Shown here: piece by piece, positions 63,295 to 64,000 of the stretch
How the letters are laid out: the number at the start of each line of letters is the position of its first letter
Position numbering within the stretch: position 1 is the stretch's first letter
NCBI GenBank assembly: GCA_027603945.1
Contig: JADIIU010000018.1
Location: 1 to 64,000 of the forward strand
Direction of reading: 5' to 3'
Length of the DNA: 64,000 nucleotides
Source: Terramyces sp. JEL0728
Taxonomy: Eukaryota; Chytridiomycota; Chytridiomycetes; Rhizophydiales; Terramycetaceae
The notes under the pieces: model-generated
The model's database searches: none
What the model was told of the DNA's origin: nothing
What the model saw: only the letters and a program-made list of their open reading frames with translations
Program-made: the position numbers and the translations under genes

Positions 63295-64000
63295 ATGGCA
63301 AGTGTGAAATCCCACCACAAAAGTAGAGGTGCACCAAAGCAGGACAAGAAAAATGGAGAGACAGAGGTTAAAACAATGCCAAGGACAGAACCAAATCTAA
63401 CCTCGATATTTGCGAAACTGACTGTTGAACAAACTGAAGAGAAAAAGATGCTTTCACAACTACCAATTATTCGTAATCCATCCAATCTCCTGGTTGATAT
63501 CGACCCAGACAACACATTCCTCGATATCCCAAAGCGACCACCGTGGACTATGGACGAAACCGCGCAAGAATTGAACAAAATTGAAACCAACTATTTCCAA
63601 GATTATCTGGCAAATATCAATGTTGATTCGTACTTTGAAAGAAATCTAGAAGTATGGAGACAATTATGGAGAGTTGTGGAAATGTCTGAAATCATTCTCA
63701 ATGTAGTCGATATTAGAAATCCGTTAATCCACTTTTCGATTCCATTATATAATTATGTAAAAGATATGGGAAAGCGGATGGTACTTGTATTCAACAAGAT
63801 TGATTTGGTACCAGAGGCTAATGTTGAACTTTGGAAAAGATATTTCAGTGATAAATTTCCAGATATAGCCGTTACTTGTTTCTCATGCAATCCAAAAATC
63901 AATTCAAAGAATGTATCAAACCGATATTACTATTCGGTTGGAGTTACCGAGGTAATTGCAGCATGTAGAGATATGAATGTGGATAAAGTAAGTGTAGATT
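63295..64000 (+). CDS. GNL1-like circularly permuted GTPase (3' truncated)
   Basis: About 230 residues are in the window and the gene continues beyond 64000. A basic N-terminus precedes RPPWTMDETAQELNKIE, FERNLEVWRQLWRVVEMSEI and DIRNPLIHF. LVFNKIDLVP is the G4 motif, which comes first in this permuted family (HSR1/GNL1, Lsg1, Nog2 relatives). LEVWRQLWRV and DIRNPL are typical of GNL1. G1 and G3 should lie beyond the end. A GTAAGT near 63987 could start another short intron. Confidence 0.83.
   Translation, partial: MASVKSHHKSRGAPKQDKKNGETEVKTMPRTEPNLTSIFAKLTVEQTEEKKMLSQLPIIRNPSNLLVDIDPDNTFLDIPKRPPWTMDETAQELNKIETNYFQDYLANINVDSYFERNLEVWRQLWRVVEMSEIILNVVDIRNPLIHFSIPLYNYVKDMGKRMVLVFNKIDLVPEANVELWKRYFSDKFPDIAVTCFSCNPKINSKNVSNRYYYSVGVTEVIAACRDMNVDKVSVD

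Noticed and set aside
22..64000. Possibility that the sequence is a nucleomorph or ciliate because of its roughly 20-nt introns
   Set aside because: TAA and TAG act as normal stops, and gene content includes velvet, a fungal serine acetyltransferase, secreted peptidases and UNC93-like genes, which fit a fungal nuclear genome.
22..64000. tRNA, rRNA, CRISPR, transposon or viral genes
   Set aside because: I saw no convincing B-box/cloverleaf, rRNA stretch, spaced repeats, transposase, reverse transcriptase or viral protein in the reading frames examined.

Overview
Organism. The window is a gene-dense, roughly 40% GC piece of a fungal nuclear genome. Direct signs are a velvet-domain regulator, a fungal-type mitochondrial serine O-acetyltransferase, Kin1-like kinases with a C-terminal KA1 tail, an UNC93-like DUF895 transporter and a GPI-anchored secreted protein. 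A cytosolic carboxypeptidase of the tubulin-deglutamylase type hints at a lineage that still builds centrioles or flagella, such as a zoosporic or early-diverging fungus. That is inference and I cannot name the species.

Most striking property. Nearly all genes are broken by spliceosomal introns of only about 20 nt. I reconstructed about 110 of them. All but one fall between 18 and 23 nt. They start GTA/GTG/GTT, carry a TAAC/TAAT/TGAC-type branch motif just before the acceptor, and end in AG. Each one restores a family-conserved reading frame, and summed exon lengths were multiples of three in every gene where I added them up. Single ORFs therefore give only fragments here, and the coordinates below are spans of joined exons. 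Many stop codons lie inside or directly against an AATAAA signal, so 3' ends look minimal.

Layout. 1-14 kb: Get4, a small unknown, a velvet factor, TAPT1/Emp65, a one-repeat PQ-loop protein, cytochrome b561, a WD40 protein, a coiled-coil scaffold, an Obg-type GTPase (Ygr210c-like), an SDR and a pyruvate dehydrogenase kinase. 15-32 kb: a C2H2 factor, a SET protein, a RING protein, an UNC93-like transporter, a 1028-residue unknown, Tim50, a CDKN3-like phosphatase, a cytosolic carboxypeptidase, serine O-acetyltransferase, a Usp protein and an Acot9-like thioesterase. 32-45 kb: a second coiled-coil scaffold, Tan1, a Pho80-like cyclin, an NHA-type antiporter, five SKP1-family genes within 3.2 kb, the GID-complex ligase Rmd5, an unknown and a GPI protein. 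45-64 kb: two tandem secreted M28 aminopeptidases, a C2H2 factor, myotubularin, a SAM protein, four tandem Kin1/MARK-like kinases, RPB9, PDCD5, a CRAL-TRIO protein and a GNL1-like GTPase cut by the window end.

How it fits together. The set is mainly housekeeping (tail-anchored insertion, mitochondrial import, transcription, tRNA modification, ribosome GTPases). Three families are locally expanded: SKP1 (5), Kin1-like kinases (4) and M28 peptidases (2). These local duplications also record intron gain, loss and conversion among near-identical paralogs.
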